Shown piece by piece: positions 20,673 through 30,494 of a stretch of DNA of 64,000 nt. The stretch lies in contig NZ_SJOJ01000019.1 in the NCBI RefSeq assembly GCF_004330295.1, forward strand, positions 45,677 through 109,676, read 5' to 3'. The notes under the pieces were generated by a model. That model saw only the letters and a program-made list of their open reading frames with translations. It was not told where the DNA came from and ran no database searches. Source of the stretch: Rahnella victoriana (lineage in GTDB: Bacteria > Pseudomonadota > Gammaproteobacteria > Enterobacterales > Enterobacteriaceae). Numbering within the stretch: position 1 is the first letter of the stretch; each line of letters starts with the position of its first letter. A program made the position numbers and the translations under genes.

Positions 20673-21248
20673 CTAGATTTTAAGGAAATTATCCAGAAGC
20701 TGATGCCCCTGCTCACTCAGAATGCTTTCGGGATGGAACTGAACCCCATGCAGCGGCAAGGCGTTGTGCATGATGCCCATAATGTCGTCGCGACGGCCAT
20801 CCCGTTCCGTCCATGCCGTGACATCAAAACAGTCCGGCAACGTTTCCGGCGCCACCACCAGCGAATGATAGCGGGTGACAGTCAGCGGATTGTTCAGCCC
20901 GCTGAAAACGCTTTTACCGGTGTGGCGGACGGGCGAAGTTTTACCGTGAATGGCCTGACGCGCCCGCACGATGTTTGCGCCAAATGCCTGCGCCATCGCC
21001 TGATGCCCGAGGCACACGCCGAGGATCGGCATACGGTCAGCAAAATGGGTAATGGCTTGCAGGGAAATACCGGCCTGATCCGGCGTGCACGGGCCGGGAG
21101 AGATCACCAGATGCGACGGGGCAAGCTGTTCGATATCCGCGAGCGTCAGCTGATCGTTACGCATCACTTTTACCTGCGCGCCAAGCTCGCAAAAATATTG
21201 GTAGAGGTTGTAAGTGAAGGAGTCGTAGTTGTCGATCAGCAGCAGCAT
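20673..21248 (-). CDS. pabA: Aminodeoxychorismate synthase component II PabA
   Basis: Class-I glutamine amidotransferase subunit, 191 aa, which supplies ammonia to PabB for 4-amino-4-deoxychorismate (folate pathway). The catalytic triad is visible: Cys in [14 protein letters not shown], and His/Glu in [15 protein letters not shown]. The N-terminus [19 protein letters not shown] is classic. As in E. coli it lies between fic and argD, here 77 bp downstream of fic. Confidence 0.96.
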   Translation of the reverse strand: MLLLIDNYDSFTYNLYQYFCELGAQVKVMRNDQLTLADIEQLAPSHLVISPGPCTPDQAGISLQAITHFADRMPILGVCLGHQAMAQAFGANIVRARQAIHGKTSPVRHTGKSVFSGLNNPLTVTRYHSLVVAPETLPDCFDVTAWTERDGRRDDIMGIMHNALPLHGVQFHPESILSEQGHQLLDNFLKI

Positions 21249-21325
21249 AGCGTACCCGGTAAAAGTGAAAGAATTTACCGGGCAATTCTACGCAATTTTC
21301 CGTTCAGGCTTCAGCTTTATGTCGA

Positions 21326-21928
21326 TCAATGTTCATCGTGGATTTCGCTGACGACGTCATTGAAAATCGCCACCAGATCGGTTTCATCGCCAAACACGGC
21401 GGTTTTATTGGCCGCCAGCCAGCGGTCACGATCGACTTTCGCCCATTCAATGTCGTAACCGGCGTGGATCACCAGTTGCTCGATGAAAATCCTCAGCGCG
21501 CGCCCGTTGCCCTCACGGAACGGATGCAACAGATTCAGGCCGGTGTAGTAATGTCCGAGACGCTCAGCGAACTTATCCAGCGGTAACCCGACCAGAAACT
21601 CTTCTTCCTCCAGTTCCTGCATCAGGGCATTGCCTTCCTTTTCGATGTAGCCGAAATGGCAGAACTGGGTGTCGTCCTTGTAGATATCAATTTCCCGAAA
21701 GTGACCCGCCCACGGATAAATATCCTGGAACAAAGCCAGATGCACCGCGCAAAGATGCGGTAACCCCATCGCGGAAGGACCGAGTGGCATGATCGCCGCG
21801 CGCAGGGCGGTAAATTCCTGTTCAGCCTGTAACAGACGATGCGCTTCGCGGATTTCCAGCCGGTTTTTCAGCACATTGATGCCGGGATAATAATAAGGGT
21901 CGGCACCGGCCACGAGTTTATCGTTCAT
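21326..21928 (-). CDS. fic: Fic-domain adenylyltransferase (toxin)
   Basis: Fic/DOC protein that transfers AMP to target hydroxyl groups; 200 aa, E. coli Fic type. The full active-site motif HPFREGNGRALR is present (catalytic His, anion-binding Asn/Arg), with the flap region FREIDIYKDDTQFCHFGYI. It lacks its own N-terminal inhibitory helix, so it belongs to class I, inhibited in trans by a small antitoxin, here YhfG, whose gene lies just upstream and overlaps it by 11 bp. Enzymatic residues look intact. Confidence 0.94.
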   Translation of the reverse strand: MNDKLVAGADPYYYPGINVLKNRLEIREAHRLLQAEQEFTALRAAIMPLGPSAMGLPHLCAVHLALFQDIYPWAGHFREIDIYKDDTQFCHFGYIEKEGNALMQELEEEEFLVGLPLDKFAERLGHYYTGLNLLHPFREGNGRALRIFIEQLVIHAGYDIEWAKVDRDRWLAANKTAVFGDETDLVAIFNDVVSEIHDEH

Positions 21929-22088
21929 AGTGCTTCCTCAGTTCGGTGAGACGTTGCGAGATTTGTTCGTTATCCAGCGTGATAACCTCTACCTGCACGC
22001 CATCCAGCGCGCTGCTGGCCTGAAAGTTTTGCCGCTGACGTTCGCGAAAAAGTTTTTCCTGCTGCCTGAGTGTCAGTTTCTTCGCCAT
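21918..22088 (-). CDS. yhfG: YhfG family antitoxin of Fic
   Basis: 56 aa partner of Fic (E. coli YhfG 55 aa). The helical N-terminus (KLTLRQQEKLFRERQRQNF) carries the inhibitory helix, and the C-terminus LTELRKHYER is conserved. The class-I inhibitory motif (S/T)xxxE(G/N) reads S-S-A-L-D-G here: the key Glu is Asp (GAT at 22002-22004, minus strand). The start chosen gives MAKKLTLRQQ behind a GGAGGAAATAAG site; the longer frame adds 12 unrelated residues. The antitoxin gene comes first and overlaps fic, which favours antitoxin excess. Confidence 0.88.
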   Translation of the reverse strand: MAKKLTLRQQEKLFRERQRQNFQASSALDGVQVEVITLDNEQISQRLTELRKHYER

Positions 22089-22187
22089 CTTATTTCCTCC
22101 CTGGGTATCGCCAGTCGGGCGCATACCTTGTGGAGTTAAGTATAGACAGAGAAAAAAAGGCGCCCGTCACGGCGCCCTAAACTCGGA

Positions 22188-23393
22188 TTATTCAACAGCG
22201 ACAGGCGTCTCGTTCACGTCCGTTTTATGATCCGCTTGCAGCGTTTTCACCCGCGCTTCAAGCTGCTTCACCGCTTCGACATCCGGCAACAGGGAATATT
22301 TCAGCTCAAACACCGTGCTCTGGCCCGGCTGCAGTTGTTTCACCCGTCCCTGTTCACGTTCGATGGTCACCGGATAGGCATAATTCGTCCCCGGCTCAAT
22401 ACCGGTCACGTAGCCCTGTTTCAGCGTATCGGTGTTTTTCCACAGCGTCAGCAGCGGCAACTGATGGGTATCGAATTCAATCGAGGCCCCTTTATTTCCC
22501 GCTTTGTTCACCACACCGGCGATGGTTTTGCCCTGCGCATCTGCCAGCGGCACCATATTAAAGACCATTTCATCAAAGCCTTTGGTCGGCCGGGCGTAAG
22601 TCTGCCAGTCAGATAACCCTTTTTTGGCGTAATCATTGAATGGCGAAATCGATTTCAGCGGCGCAATGAAACGGGCACCTTCTTCAAGGATCGGCTGGCC
22701 GAAATTACTGTGATAAATAATCTGGTAGTCGTGCGGATAATCCGACGCGTTTGTCAGGGTATCGTGAATGGTCCAGGAATAGCTGCCGGGCACGTAACGC
22801 AGCGCGGTCCAGGTTTCCAGCCTGGCTTTCTTAAAGGTGTCTTCTTTCAGCAGGCCGCGCACAGTGATTGCATAAGGGGCTTTGTCGGCAATATCAATCT
22901 CCACTTTAGAGGCCGGCGTATTGCCCGCCCGGCCGTGCAGCGTATAAATCATGCCGTCGGCGGTCACCGGATGTCCGGTCCATTCGAAGCCGCAACGCAC
23001 CATCATTTCGTTGAAACCTTCCAGCCAGCCCACGCCGTTGCGGCTCTCCAGATTGATGTAGGCCGGATTGACTACTTCCTGAACCGGTGAATCCCAGCCT
23101 AAGCGGATGTTATCGCCGGTCACATGCAGCAAATCCATCCCCCGCGTCGGACTCAGGGCAATCGTCAGCCCTTTGCTGGTAATCGTGATGACTTTTGACC
23201 CTTCCTGTTTACCGCCATGCAGCACTTTCTGTTCGATGCTGAAATCTGCCCCTGCGATATTCAGCTTTTTGCTGTCAGTCTTCCAGTCTCCCAGTTCTGT
23301 ACCGGCTTCAGCATCCGTCAGCACAATAGTTTGTGCTGCAGCCTGCCACGAAAAAAGCCCCATAACGATCCCGGTAACGAGTAATTTTTTCAC
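22188..23393 (-). CDS. Exported DUF4432 (aldose 1-epimerase-like) protein
   Basis: 401 aa, predicted periplasmic. It starts with GTG (behind CAAAAAGGAGTT), giving a signal peptide MKKLLVTGIVMGLFSWQAAA with cleavage before QTIVL. The body matches the DUF4432 / galactose-mutarotase-like beta-sandwich group: LSPTRGMDLLHV, LGWDSPVQEVVNPAYI, WLEGFNEMMVRCGFEWTGHP and YHSNFGQPILEEGARF. Such proteins are annotated as aldose 1-epimerase family, but the sugar substrate is unknown. A C-terminal charged helix (about 365-395) is unusual. It sits alone between yhfG and yjgR, where E. coli has neither gene. Confidence 0.78.
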   Translation of the reverse strand: MKKLLVTGIVMGLFSWQAAAQTIVLTDAEAGTELGDWKTDSKKLNIAGADFSIEQKVLHGGKQEGSKVITITSKGLTIALSPTRGMDLLHVTGDNIRLGWDSPVQEVVNPAYINLESRNGVGWLEGFNEMMVRCGFEWTGHPVTADGMIYTLHGRAGNTPASKVEIDIADKAPYAITVRGLLKEDTFKKARLETWTALRYVPGSYSWTIHDTLTNASDYPHDYQIIYHSNFGQPILEEGARFIAPLKSISPFNDYAKKGLSDWQTYARPTKGFDEMVFNMVPLADAQGKTIAGVVNKAGNKGASIEFDTHQLPLLTLWKNTDTLKQGYVTGIEPGTNYAYPVTIEREQGRVKQLQPGQSTVFELKYSLLPDVEAVKQLEARVKTLQADHKTDVNETPVAVE

Positions 23394-23637
23394 AATAACT
23401 CCTTTTTGCTGAATTGATTTAGCCCAAAAGCAATTCAGCCTACAAACCCGCACAGGCGAAAAACGTGACAGCCTTCAAGTTGAACGGTTTTACCCCGGAA
23501 CGGCTGGCAGCAACGTGCCAGGTTTCGCAAAAAGCCTTGTAGTCAGTGAGAAATTGCAGACAAAACTGAGATATCAGACACGCATATCAGTCCATCAGCT
23601 GATGCGTTTCAGCTGATGAACGTAAGCTGAAGAGGGA

Positions 23638-25161
23638 TTACTTTTTCCGGCCGCCCATAATGGAGCCAAGCACGCCGCGCAAAATCTGACGCCCTAAATC
23701 CCGCGCCATACTTTTTGCGGCAACCTGCACCACGCCGTCGCGTTTGCCGCCGCGCGGGCCGGTGCTGCCGAACAGGATCTCATTCAGTCCGCCCATCAGC
23801 CCGCCACCGGAAGGGGATTCTGCGGCGGGTTTGGCCGAACCGGCGGATTGCGGTGTGGCGACGGTGCCAAACCCTTGCGCGGTGATTTTCTCGTAGGCGG
23901 ATTCCCGGTCAATACTGTCTTCGTAGCGGCCATACAGCGGCGACTGATTGATGGCTTTGTTGCGCCCTTCCTCGCCCAGCATGCCCATTTTCGATTCCGG
24001 GGCGATCACCATCGCCCGCTGTACCACTTCCGGCCGCCCTTTCTCATCAAGGAATGACACCAGCGCCTCGCCGACGCCCAGTTCGGTAATCGCCGTTTCC
24101 GCATCAAATGCCGGATTGGCACGCAGCGTTTGTGCTGCCGCTTTTACCGCTTTCTGATCACGCGGCGTAAACGCGCGCAGGGCATGTTGTACGCGGTTGC
24201 CGAGCTGACCGAGCACGCTGTCAGGGATATCCAGCGGGTTTTGCGTCACGAAGTAAATCCCCACGCCTTTGGAGCGGATCAGGCGCACCACCTGTTCGAT
24301 TTTGGTCAGCAATGCCTGCGGGGCATCGTTAAACAGCAGATGCGCTTCATCAAAAAAGAACACCAGTTTCGGTTGCTCAGGGTCGCCGACTTCCGGCAGT
24401 TGCTCAAACAACTCCGCCAGCAGCCACAGCAGGAAAACGGCGTAGAGTTTCGGCTGGTTAATCAGCTTATCCGCTGCCAGCAGGTTGATAATGCCGTGAC
24501 CGTTACTGTCGGTTTTCATCAGGTCATTGATATCCAGCATCGGCTCGCCGAAGAACTGATTGGCGCCCTGACCTTCCAGCGTCAGCAAACCACGCTGAAT
24601 CGCCCCGACGGAGGCTGAGGAAATGTTGCCGTACTGCGTCTGAAATTGTTTCGCGTTATCGCCGGTAAACTGCACCATCGCCCGCAGATCTTTCATGTCG
24701 AGCAACAACAGTCCGTTGTCGTCGGCAATCTTAAATACCAGCTGTAATACGCCACTTTGCACTTCATTGAGATCAAGCAGTCTCGCCAGCAGCAACGGCC
24801 CCAGATCAGAAATCGTCGCGCGGATCGGATGGCCTTTTTCCCCAAAGATATCCCAGGGAATGATGCTGCATGCCTGCGGCTGCCAGTCCGTCACGCCGAT
24901 ACCCTTCAGCCGGGCGCTGAGCTTTTCCGAGGCCACGCCTTCTGCGCCAATACCGGACAAATCGCCTTTCACATCCGCCAGAAAAACCGGAATGCCAATG
25001 CGGGAAAACTGCTCCGCCATCCGTTGCAGCGTGACGGTTTTACCGGTACCGGTCGCGCCGGTAATCAGTCCATGCCGGTTGGCCAGTGCAGGCAGGATCA
25101 CCAGATCATCCACCGGTTTACCTTCACTCATGGCTTTGGCGATCAGACGGGCTTCACTCAT
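23638..25161 (-). CDS. yjgR: YjgR, HerA/DUF853-type ATPase
   Basis: 507 aa P-loop ATPase of the DUF853 / HerA-helicase-like group, cytoplasmic, function unknown. Walker A is [10 protein letters not shown] (about residue 34), Walker B is [12 protein letters not shown], followed by [20 protein letters not shown], a sensor/arginine-finger-like region. The Gly-rich C-terminus ([18 protein letters not shown]) ends in the basic segment [13 protein letters not shown]. In E. coli the gene lies elsewhere (near the leuX region), so its position beside ppiA is a rearrangement relative to K-12. Confidence 0.92.
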   Translation of the reverse strand: MSEARLIAKAMSEGKPVDDLVILPALANRHGLITGATGTGKTVTLQRMAEQFSRIGIPVFLADVKGDLSGIGAEGVASEKLSARLKGIGVTDWQPQACSIIPWDIFGEKGHPIRATISDLGPLLLARLLDLNEVQSGVLQLVFKIADDNGLLLLDMKDLRAMVQFTGDNAKQFQTQYGNISSASVGAIQRGLLTLEGQGANQFFGEPMLDINDLMKTDSNGHGIINLLAADKLINQPKLYAVFLLWLLAELFEQLPEVGDPEQPKLVFFFDEAHLLFNDAPQALLTKIEQVVRLIRSKGVGIYFVTQNPLDIPDSVLGQLGNRVQHALRAFTPRDQKAVKAAAQTLRANPAFDAETAITELGVGEALVSFLDEKGRPEVVQRAMVIAPESKMGMLGEEGRNKAINQSPLYGRYEDSIDRESAYEKITAQGFGTVATPQSAGSAKPAAESPSGGGLMGGLNEILFGSTGPRGGKRDGVVQVAAKSMARDLGRQILRGVLGSIMGGRKK

Positions 25162-25242
25162 GTCATTTTCCTTGAAAGGGGGACGCGGGCGCGTTACTTA
25201 AAACTATAAGTCTCATCAGAGGAGCGTCAATAAACGGGCAAT

Positions 25243-25267
25243 AAAAAGCCCCCGGAACCGGAGGCTT
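25243..25267 (-). terminator. Intrinsic terminator downstream of ppiA
   Basis: Read on the minus strand, AAGCCTCCGG-TT-CCGGGGGCTT forms a stem with one mismatch, followed by TTTTTAT. Confidence 0.8.
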
Positions 25268-25301
25268 AGAAAAACAGTATTCTGGCAGAAAGGCTGAAAA
25301 A

Positions 25302-25868
25302 TTAAGGCAGCACTTTCGCAGACAGGATCACAATCGGGGTCGTCGGCACGTTCTGGTAAGGCCCGACATTGTCGGTTTTAACCTGAGACATTTTGTCTAC
25401 CACGTCCATTCCTTTGATGACTTTACCGAATACGGCATAGCCGAAATCACGCTGGCCGTGATCGAGGAACGCATTGTCTGCCACGTTGATGAAGAACTGG
25501 CTGGTGGCGCTGTCTTTATCAGCAGTACGCGCCATGGCGACCGTTCCGCGCAGGTTACGCAGGCCGTTGTCGGCTTCGTTCTTGATCGGCTCTTTGGTGG
25601 CTTTCTGCTGCATGTCAGTGGTGAACCCGCCGCCCTGTACCATGAAACCCGGGATCACACGGTGGAAAATGGTGTTGTTGTAATAGCCGCTCTGGGCGTA
25701 ATCAACGAAGTTTTTCACAGAAACCGGTGCCTTCGCACTGTCGAGTTCCAGTTCGATATTCCCTGCTGACGTGGTCAGCATGACGTGAGTCTGGCCAGCC
25801 GCAAAAGCAGGCGACAGGGCTGACAGGGATAGCAGCGCAGTCAGGGCCACTAAAGTACGTTTAAACAT
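25302..25868 (-). CDS. ppiA: Periplasmic peptidyl-prolyl isomerase A (cyclophilin) PpiA
   Basis: 188 aa periplasmic cyclophilin that accelerates proline isomerisation. The signal peptide [19 protein letters not shown] ends at PAFAAG. The cyclophilin core has [36 protein letters not shown] and [19 protein letters not shown]. The start is the internal ATG that matches E. coli, behind GAAAGGAACCGTC. It is preceded by codA rather than by E. coli's tsgA. Confidence 0.96.
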   Translation of the reverse strand: MFKRTLVALTALLSLSALSPAFAAGQTHVMLTTSAGNIELELDSAKAPVSVKNFVDYAQSGYYNNTIFHRVIPGFMVQGGGFTTDMQQKATKEPIKNEADNGLRNLRGTVAMARTADKDSATSQFFINVADNAFLDHGQRDFGYAVFGKVIKGMDVVDKMSQVKTDNVGPYQNVPTTPIVILSAKVLP

Positions 25869-26012
25869 GACGGTTCCTTTCTCCAGAATACAAACAACAG
25901 ATCTCACTGATTCTAAAGAGCCTTTACGCTCAGCGCCAGACCTTTACCTTTATTTACGCTCTTGAATAATTTATTCAGATATTTCAAAATATTACATCGG
26001 ATAAATGCCGCG

Positions 26013-27296
26013 TTAGCTGTTGAAATCTACGGGGTAATCTTTATCCAGATGAATTGTCGTTTTCGCCAGTTGCGTTTGTGCGATCAGCACGCCCTCGCGC
26101 AGGGAATATTGCACCGGCGTCTGACGACGTACCGCATCAAAACCGCTTTGCGCAGGCAGGATCACCAGACTGGCGGCGTGGCCGCTTTCCAGACCGTAGC
26201 CTTGCAGGTTCATGGTGCGGGCGCTGTAAGTGGTGATCAGTTTCAGGCCGTCATCGATTTGCTGATAGCCCATCAGCTGACAGACATGCAGCCCCATGTG
26301 CAGCACCTGCAACATGTTGGCGGTGCCCAGCGGATACCACGGGTCGAACACGTCATCATGGCCGAAACAGACGTTAATCCCGGCATCGAGCATTTCTTTT
26401 ACCCGCGTGATACCGCGACGTTTCGGATAGGTATCAAACCGCCCCTGCAGGTGGATATTGACCAGCGGATTGGCGACAAAGTTAATACCCGACATTTTCA
26501 GCAAACGGAATAAACGCGAGGTGTAGGCGCCGTTGTAGGAGTGCATCGCCGTGGTATGGCTGGCGGTGACGCGTGCGCCCATATTCTCACGCAGGGCCAG
26601 CGCGGCGACGGTTTCCACAAACCGTGACTGTTCATCGTCAATTTCATCGCAATGCACGTCGATAAGCGCATGGTATTTCTTCGCCAGCGCGAAGGTTTTA
26701 TGCAGCGATTCCACGCCGTATTCGCGGGTGAATTCGAAGTGCGGAATGGCACCGACCACGTCCGCGCCCAGCCTGAGCGCCTCTTCCAGCAGGGCTTCGC
26801 CATTCGGGTACGACATAATGCCTTCCTGCGGAAACGCCACAATTTGCAGCGTCACCCAGGGCGCCACCTCGGCTTTCACTTCCAGCATGGCCTTCAGCGC
26901 GGTCAGCGTCGGATCAGAGACGTCCACGTGCGTGCGCACATGCTGGATGCCATTGGCAATCTGCCATTTCAGCGTCTGCCATGCGCGCTGTTTGACGTCT
27001 TCGTGCGACAGCAGCGCCTTGCGTTCTGCCCAGCGTTCAATGCCTTCAAACAACGTACCGGACTGATTCCACGCGGGCTGACCGGCGGTCTGGGTGGTAT
27101 CAAGATGAATATGCGGCTCGATAAAGGGAGGTATTGCCAGCCCGCCGCCGGCATCCAGAATATCTTCGCCGTAATCGGCATTGTCCAGTTGGGAGACAAT
27201 CTGGCGGATCACGCCGTCTTCGATATCGATCTGCCATAACCCTTCCCGGTCAGGCAATCGTACATTTTTAATGGTACGCAAAAGAGTTTTCGTCAC
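26013..27296 (-). CDS. codA: Cytosine deaminase CodA
   Basis: Metal-dependent hydrolase of the amidohydrolase superfamily that converts cytosine to uracil and ammonia; 427 aa, the same length as E. coli CodA and very similar to it. Metal ligands and catalytic residues are seen in [45 protein letters not shown] and [13 protein letters not shown]. The start is GTG at 27296 with a GAGGTAAC site. The usual upstream cytosine permease gene codB is missing: the next gene is divergent nirB. Cytosine must therefore enter by another carrier or come from inside the cell. Confidence 0.94.
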   Translation of the reverse strand: MTKTLLRTIKNVRLPDREGLWQIDIEDGVIRQIVSQLDNADYGEDILDAGGGLAIPPFIEPHIHLDTTQTAGQPAWNQSGTLFEGIERWAERKALLSHEDVKQRAWQTLKWQIANGIQHVRTHVDVSDPTLTALKAMLEVKAEVAPWVTLQIVAFPQEGIMSYPNGEALLEEALRLGADVVGAIPHFEFTREYGVESLHKTFALAKKYHALIDVHCDEIDDEQSRFVETVAALALRENMGARVTASHTTAMHSYNGAYTSRLFRLLKMSGINFVANPLVNIHLQGRFDTYPKRRGITRVKEMLDAGINVCFGHDDVFDPWYPLGTANMLQVLHMGLHVCQLMGYQQIDDGLKLITTYSARTMNLQGYGLESGHAASLVILPAQSGFDAVRRQTPVQYSLREGVLIAQTQLAKTTIHLDKDYPVDFNS

Positions 27297-27419
27297 GCGT
27301 TACCTCATCGTTTTTAGAAAGACTGCGTTGTCAGTGAGGGGAGAGCCAATCTTAGAACAATAGCCTGAAAGTGTTTATAAATCGAAAGGTTACATAAAAA
27401 CCCAATAAAATCAGACAAA

Positions 27420-27497
27420 TACCACCTAAGGAGTATATTGAAACCGGCTTGATTTGCATCAATACCCCCTGTTACGCGCGGGTTATGTTTAGCCGTA
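27420..27497 (+). promoter_or_regulatory. nirB promoter with NarL/NarP and FNR sites
   Basis: A perfect FNR site TTGATTTGCATCAA lies at 27449-27462. A NarL/NarP 7-2-7 site (TACCACC-TA-AGGAGTA) lies at 27420-27435. Their centres are 28 bp apart, exactly as the -41.5 FNR and -69.5 NarL/P sites of the E. coli nirB promoter, which puts the start near 27497 with TATGTT (27484-27489) as -10. Anaerobic, nitrate/nitrite-induced expression follows. Confidence 0.85.
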
Positions 27498-27519
27498 GAA
27501 AATCAAATTTGAGGCATTT

Positions 27520-30069
27520 ATGAGCAAAGTCAGACTCGCGATAATAGGCAACGGCATGGTGGGCCATCGCTTTATCGAAGATTTACTGGATAAAGCAGAA
27601 CCGGGTCAGTTCGAGATCACGGTATTGTGTGAAGAACCGCGCGTGGCCTACGACCGCGTCCATCTTTCCTCCTATTTTTCCCATCATACCGCCGAAGAAC
27701 TGTCACTGGTTCGCGAAGGCTTCTACGAAAAACACAACGTCAACGTGCTGATTGGCGAACGGGCGATTACGCTGAACCGCAAGGAAAAAGTCATTCATTC
27801 CAGCAGCGGCCGCACGGTGTATTACGACAAACTGATTATCGCCACCGGTTCCTACCCGTGGGTGCCGCCAATCGCGGGTTCCGACGGTCAGGATTGCTTC
27901 GTTTACCGCACCATTGAAGACTTACACGCCATCGAATCCTGCGCCCGTCGCAGCAAACGCGGTGCCGTGGTCGGTGGCGGTTTGCTTGGCCTTGAAGCCG
28001 CCGGTGCGCTGAAAAACCTCGGTGTGGAAACGCACGTGGTCGAGTTCGCTCCCGGCCTGATGGCGGAACAACTTGATACCATGGGCGGCAGCCAGCTACG
28101 CCAGAAAATCGAAAGCATGGGCGTGCGGGTTCACACCGCCAAAAATACTCAACAGATTGTTCAGGGCGGCACGTCAGCCCGTAAAACGATGGAATTCGCC
28201 GACGGCACCTTCCTGGAAGTCGATTTCATCGTGTTCTCCACCGGTATCCGCCCGCAGGATAAACTGGCGCGCCAGTGTGATTTAGAGATCGCCCCGCGCG
28301 GCGGTATCGTGATTAACGATCAATGCCAGACCAGCGATCCGGACGTGTACGCCATCGGCGAATGTGCGTCGTGGAATCAGCGCACCTTCGGTCTGGTCGC
28401 GCCGGGCTACAAAATGGCGCAGGTCACCGCCGACCATTTACTTGGTCGCGATAACGCCTTCACCGGCGCAGACATGAGCGCCAAACTGAAACTGCTGGGC
28501 GTTGATGTGGCCGGTATCGGCGATGCCCACGCCCGTACGCCGGGTGCCCGCAGTTATGTGTATCTGGATGAAAGCAAGGCGCTGTACAAACGTCTGGTGG
28601 TCAGCGAAGACAACACCACCCTGCTCGGCGCGGTACTGGTCGGGGATACCAGCGATTACGGCAACCTGCTGCAACTGGTGCTGAACAGCATTCCGTTGCC
28701 GGAAAATCCGGACGCGCTGATCCTGCCCGCTCATGCAGGCAGCGGCGGCGCGGTGATTGGCACCGATGCCCTGCCGGAAAGTGCGCAAATCTGCTCCTGT
28801 TTTGACGTCACCAAAGGCGACATCATCAAAGCCGTTCAGGGCGGCTGCCATACCGTCGCGGCGCTGAAATCGGCAACCAAAGCCGGTACCGGCTGCGGCG
28901 GTTGTATTCCGCTGGTGACACAGGTGCTGAATGCCGAACTGAGCAAACAAGGCATCGAAGTTAACCATCATCTGTGCGAACACTTCGCGTATTCCCGTCA
29001 GGAGCTGTATCACCTGATCCGCGTGGAAGGCATCCGTTCGTACGACGATCTGCTGAACAAATACGGCAAAGGTTACGGCTGTGAAGTGTGTAAACCGACC
29101 GTCGGCTCGCTGCTGGCGTCCTGCTGGAACGACTACGTACTGAAACCGCAGCACACGCCGTTGCAGGACACCAACGACGTGTTCCTCGCCAACATGCAAA
29201 AAGACGGCACGTATTCCGTGATCCCGCGTTCGCCGGGGGGCGAAATTACCCCTCAGGGATTGCAGGCCATCGGCGAAATCGCGGCGGAATACAATCTCTA
29301 CACCAAGATCACCGGCTCGCAGCGCATCGGCATGTTCGGCGCGCAAAAAGACGATTTACCGGCCATCTGGCAGAAACTGATTAACGCCGGATTCGAAACC
29401 GGTCAGGCGTACGCCAAAGCCCTGCGCATGGCGAAAACCTGTGTCGGCAGCACCTGGTGCCGTTACGGCGTGGGCGACAGCCTCGGTTTCGGCATCAGTC
29501 TGGAAAACCGCTATAAAGGCATCCGCACGCCACACAAAATGAAGTTCGGCGTGTCGGGCTGTACCCGTGAATGTTCCGAAGCGCAGGGCAAAGACGTCGG
29601 GATTATCGCCACGGAAAACGGCTGGAACCTGTATGTCTGCGGCAACGGCGGCATGAAACCCCGCCACGGCGATTTGCTGGCCGCCGATCTGGATAACGAC
29701 ACGCTGCTGCGTTATCTCGACCGTTTCATGATGTTCTACATCCGCACCGCCGATAAGCTGCAACGCACGTCAGTCTGGATGGACAATCTCGAGGGCGGCA
29801 TCAGCTATCTGCGTAAAGTCATCATCGACGACAAACTCGGTCTTAACGAACAGCTGGAAGCCGAACTGGCGCGCCTGCGCGATTCCGCCGTCTGTGAATG
29901 GCAGGAAACGCTGAACGATCCGGCGGCACAAATCCGCTTCAGCCACTTTATCAACAGCAGCCAGCGTGATCCGAACGTGCAGTTTGTCGGTGAACGTCAG
30001 CAGCATCGTCCGGCGCGTCCTGACGAACGTATTCCGGTGACGCTGGTCACTGACGGGGAGGAAGTATGA
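27520..30069 (+). CDS. nirB: NADH-dependent nitrite reductase large subunit NirB
   Basis: Cytoplasmic siroheme nitrite reductase, reducing nitrite to ammonium with NADH; 849 aa. The N-terminal FAD/NAD domain (IIGNGMVGHRFIEDL, GAVVGGGLLGLEAAGAL) is followed by a BFD-type [2Fe-2S] domain (CSCFDVTKGD, GTGCGGCIPLV) and the sulfite/nitrite reductase domain. The siroheme-4Fe-4S cysteines are in CVGSTWCRYG and GCTREC. All cofactor motifs are intact. It overlaps nirD by one base, and siroheme is supplied by cysG downstream. Confidence 0.97.
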   Translation: MSKVRLAIIGNGMVGHRFIEDLLDKAEPGQFEITVLCEEPRVAYDRVHLSSYFSHHTAEELSLVREGFYEKHNVNVLIGERAITLNRKEKVIHSSSGRTVYYDKLIIATGSYPWVPPIAGSDGQDCFVYRTIEDLHAIESCARRSKRGAVVGGGLLGLEAAGALKNLGVETHVVEFAPGLMAEQLDTMGGSQLRQKIESMGVRVHTAKNTQQIVQGGTSARKTMEFADGTFLEVDFIVFSTGIRPQDKLARQCDLEIAPRGGIVINDQCQTSDPDVYAIGECASWNQRTFGLVAPGYKMAQVTADHLLGRDNAFTGADMSAKLKLLGVDVAGIGDAHARTPGARSYVYLDESKALYKRLVVSEDNTTLLGAVLVGDTSDYGNLLQLVLNSIPLPENPDALILPAHAGSGGAVIGTDALPESAQICSCFDVTKGDIIKAVQGGCHTVAALKSATKAGTGCGGCIPLVTQVLNAELSKQGIEVNHHLCEHFAYSRQELYHLIRVEGIRSYDDLLNKYGKGYGCEVCKPTVGSLLASCWNDYVLKPQHTPLQDTNDVFLANMQKDGTYSVIPRSPGGEITPQGLQAIGEIAAEYNLYTKITGSQRIGMFGAQKDDLPAIWQKLINAGFETGQAYAKALRMAKTCVGSTWCRYGVGDSLGFGISLENRYKGIRTPHKMKFGVSGCTRECSEAQGKDVGIIATENGWNLYVCGNGGMKPRHGDLLAADLDNDTLLRYLDRFMMFYIRTADKLQRTSVWMDNLEGGISYLRKVIIDDKLGLNEQLEAELARLRDSAVCEWQETLNDPAAQIRFSHFINSSQRDPNVQFVGERQQHRPARPDERIPVTLVTDGEEV

Positions 30070-30419
30070 TGAGCCAGTGGTTAACGCTTTGTTCTGTCGA
30101 TCAGATCCTGCCTGCCTGCGGCGTGTGCGCACTGGCAGGCGATCAGCAGGTCGCGCTGTTCCGCCCTTACGCCGATGAGCAGATTTTTGCCCTGTCGAAT
30201 ATCGATCCGTTCGCGCAGGCCAGCGTACTTTCACGCGGGATTATCGCTGAACATCAGGGCGAGCTGTGGGTCGCCAGTCCGCTGAAAAAGCAACATTTCC
30301 GCCTGACTGACGGCCTGTGCATGGAAGACAGCCAGTATTCGGTTCCGGCTTACGAAGTCCGTGTGCGCGACGGGAAGGTGGAAATCAATACCGCCAGTCT
30401 TCAGGCTGTAACCTGCTAA
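30069..30419 (+). CDS. nirD: Nitrite reductase small subunit NirD
   Basis: 116 aa Rieske-like subunit of NADH nitrite reductase. As usual for NirD it has the Rieske fold (ALSNIDPFAQASVLSRGII, EHQGELWVASPLKKQHFRL) but lacks the cluster-binding Cys/His pairs. The second of two tandem ATGs is chosen, 6 nt after GGGGAGGA and giving MSQW as in E. coli; the first would add one Met. Its stop is followed by a hairpin and then cysG; the nitrite channel gene nirC, which separates them in E. coli, is absent. Confidence 0.95.
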   Translation: MSQWLTLCSVDQILPACGVCALAGDQQVALFRPYADEQIFALSNIDPFAQASVLSRGIIAEHQGELWVASPLKKQHFRLTDGLCMEDSQYSVPAYEVRVRDGKVEINTASLQAVTC

Positions 30420-30433
30420 ACTCCGCGCTTTCC

Positions 30434-30462
30434 ACGCCGCCTCCGGGCGGCGTTATTCTTTT
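30434..30462 (+). terminator. Hairpin with T-tract between nirD and cysG
   Basis: 8-bp stem ACGCCGCC / GGCGGCGT with loop TCCG, then TATTCTTTTTT. It probably terminates or attenuates nirBD transcription before cysG, giving the biosynthetic gene less message. Confidence 0.78.
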
Positions 30463-30494
30463 TTCAAAACATGCTGTCTCAGAGAACACTGTCT

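Noticed and set aside
27276..27293. PurR-like palindrome ACGCAAAAGAGTTTTCGT at the codA start
   Set aside because: Two bases longer than the 16-bp PurR operator and inside the coding start; half-site spacing is wrong.
28438..29346. A 302-codon minus-strand reading frame inside nirB
   Set aside because: Complement of a well conserved nirB region; Gln/Arg/Phe-rich shadow composition, no ribosome site.
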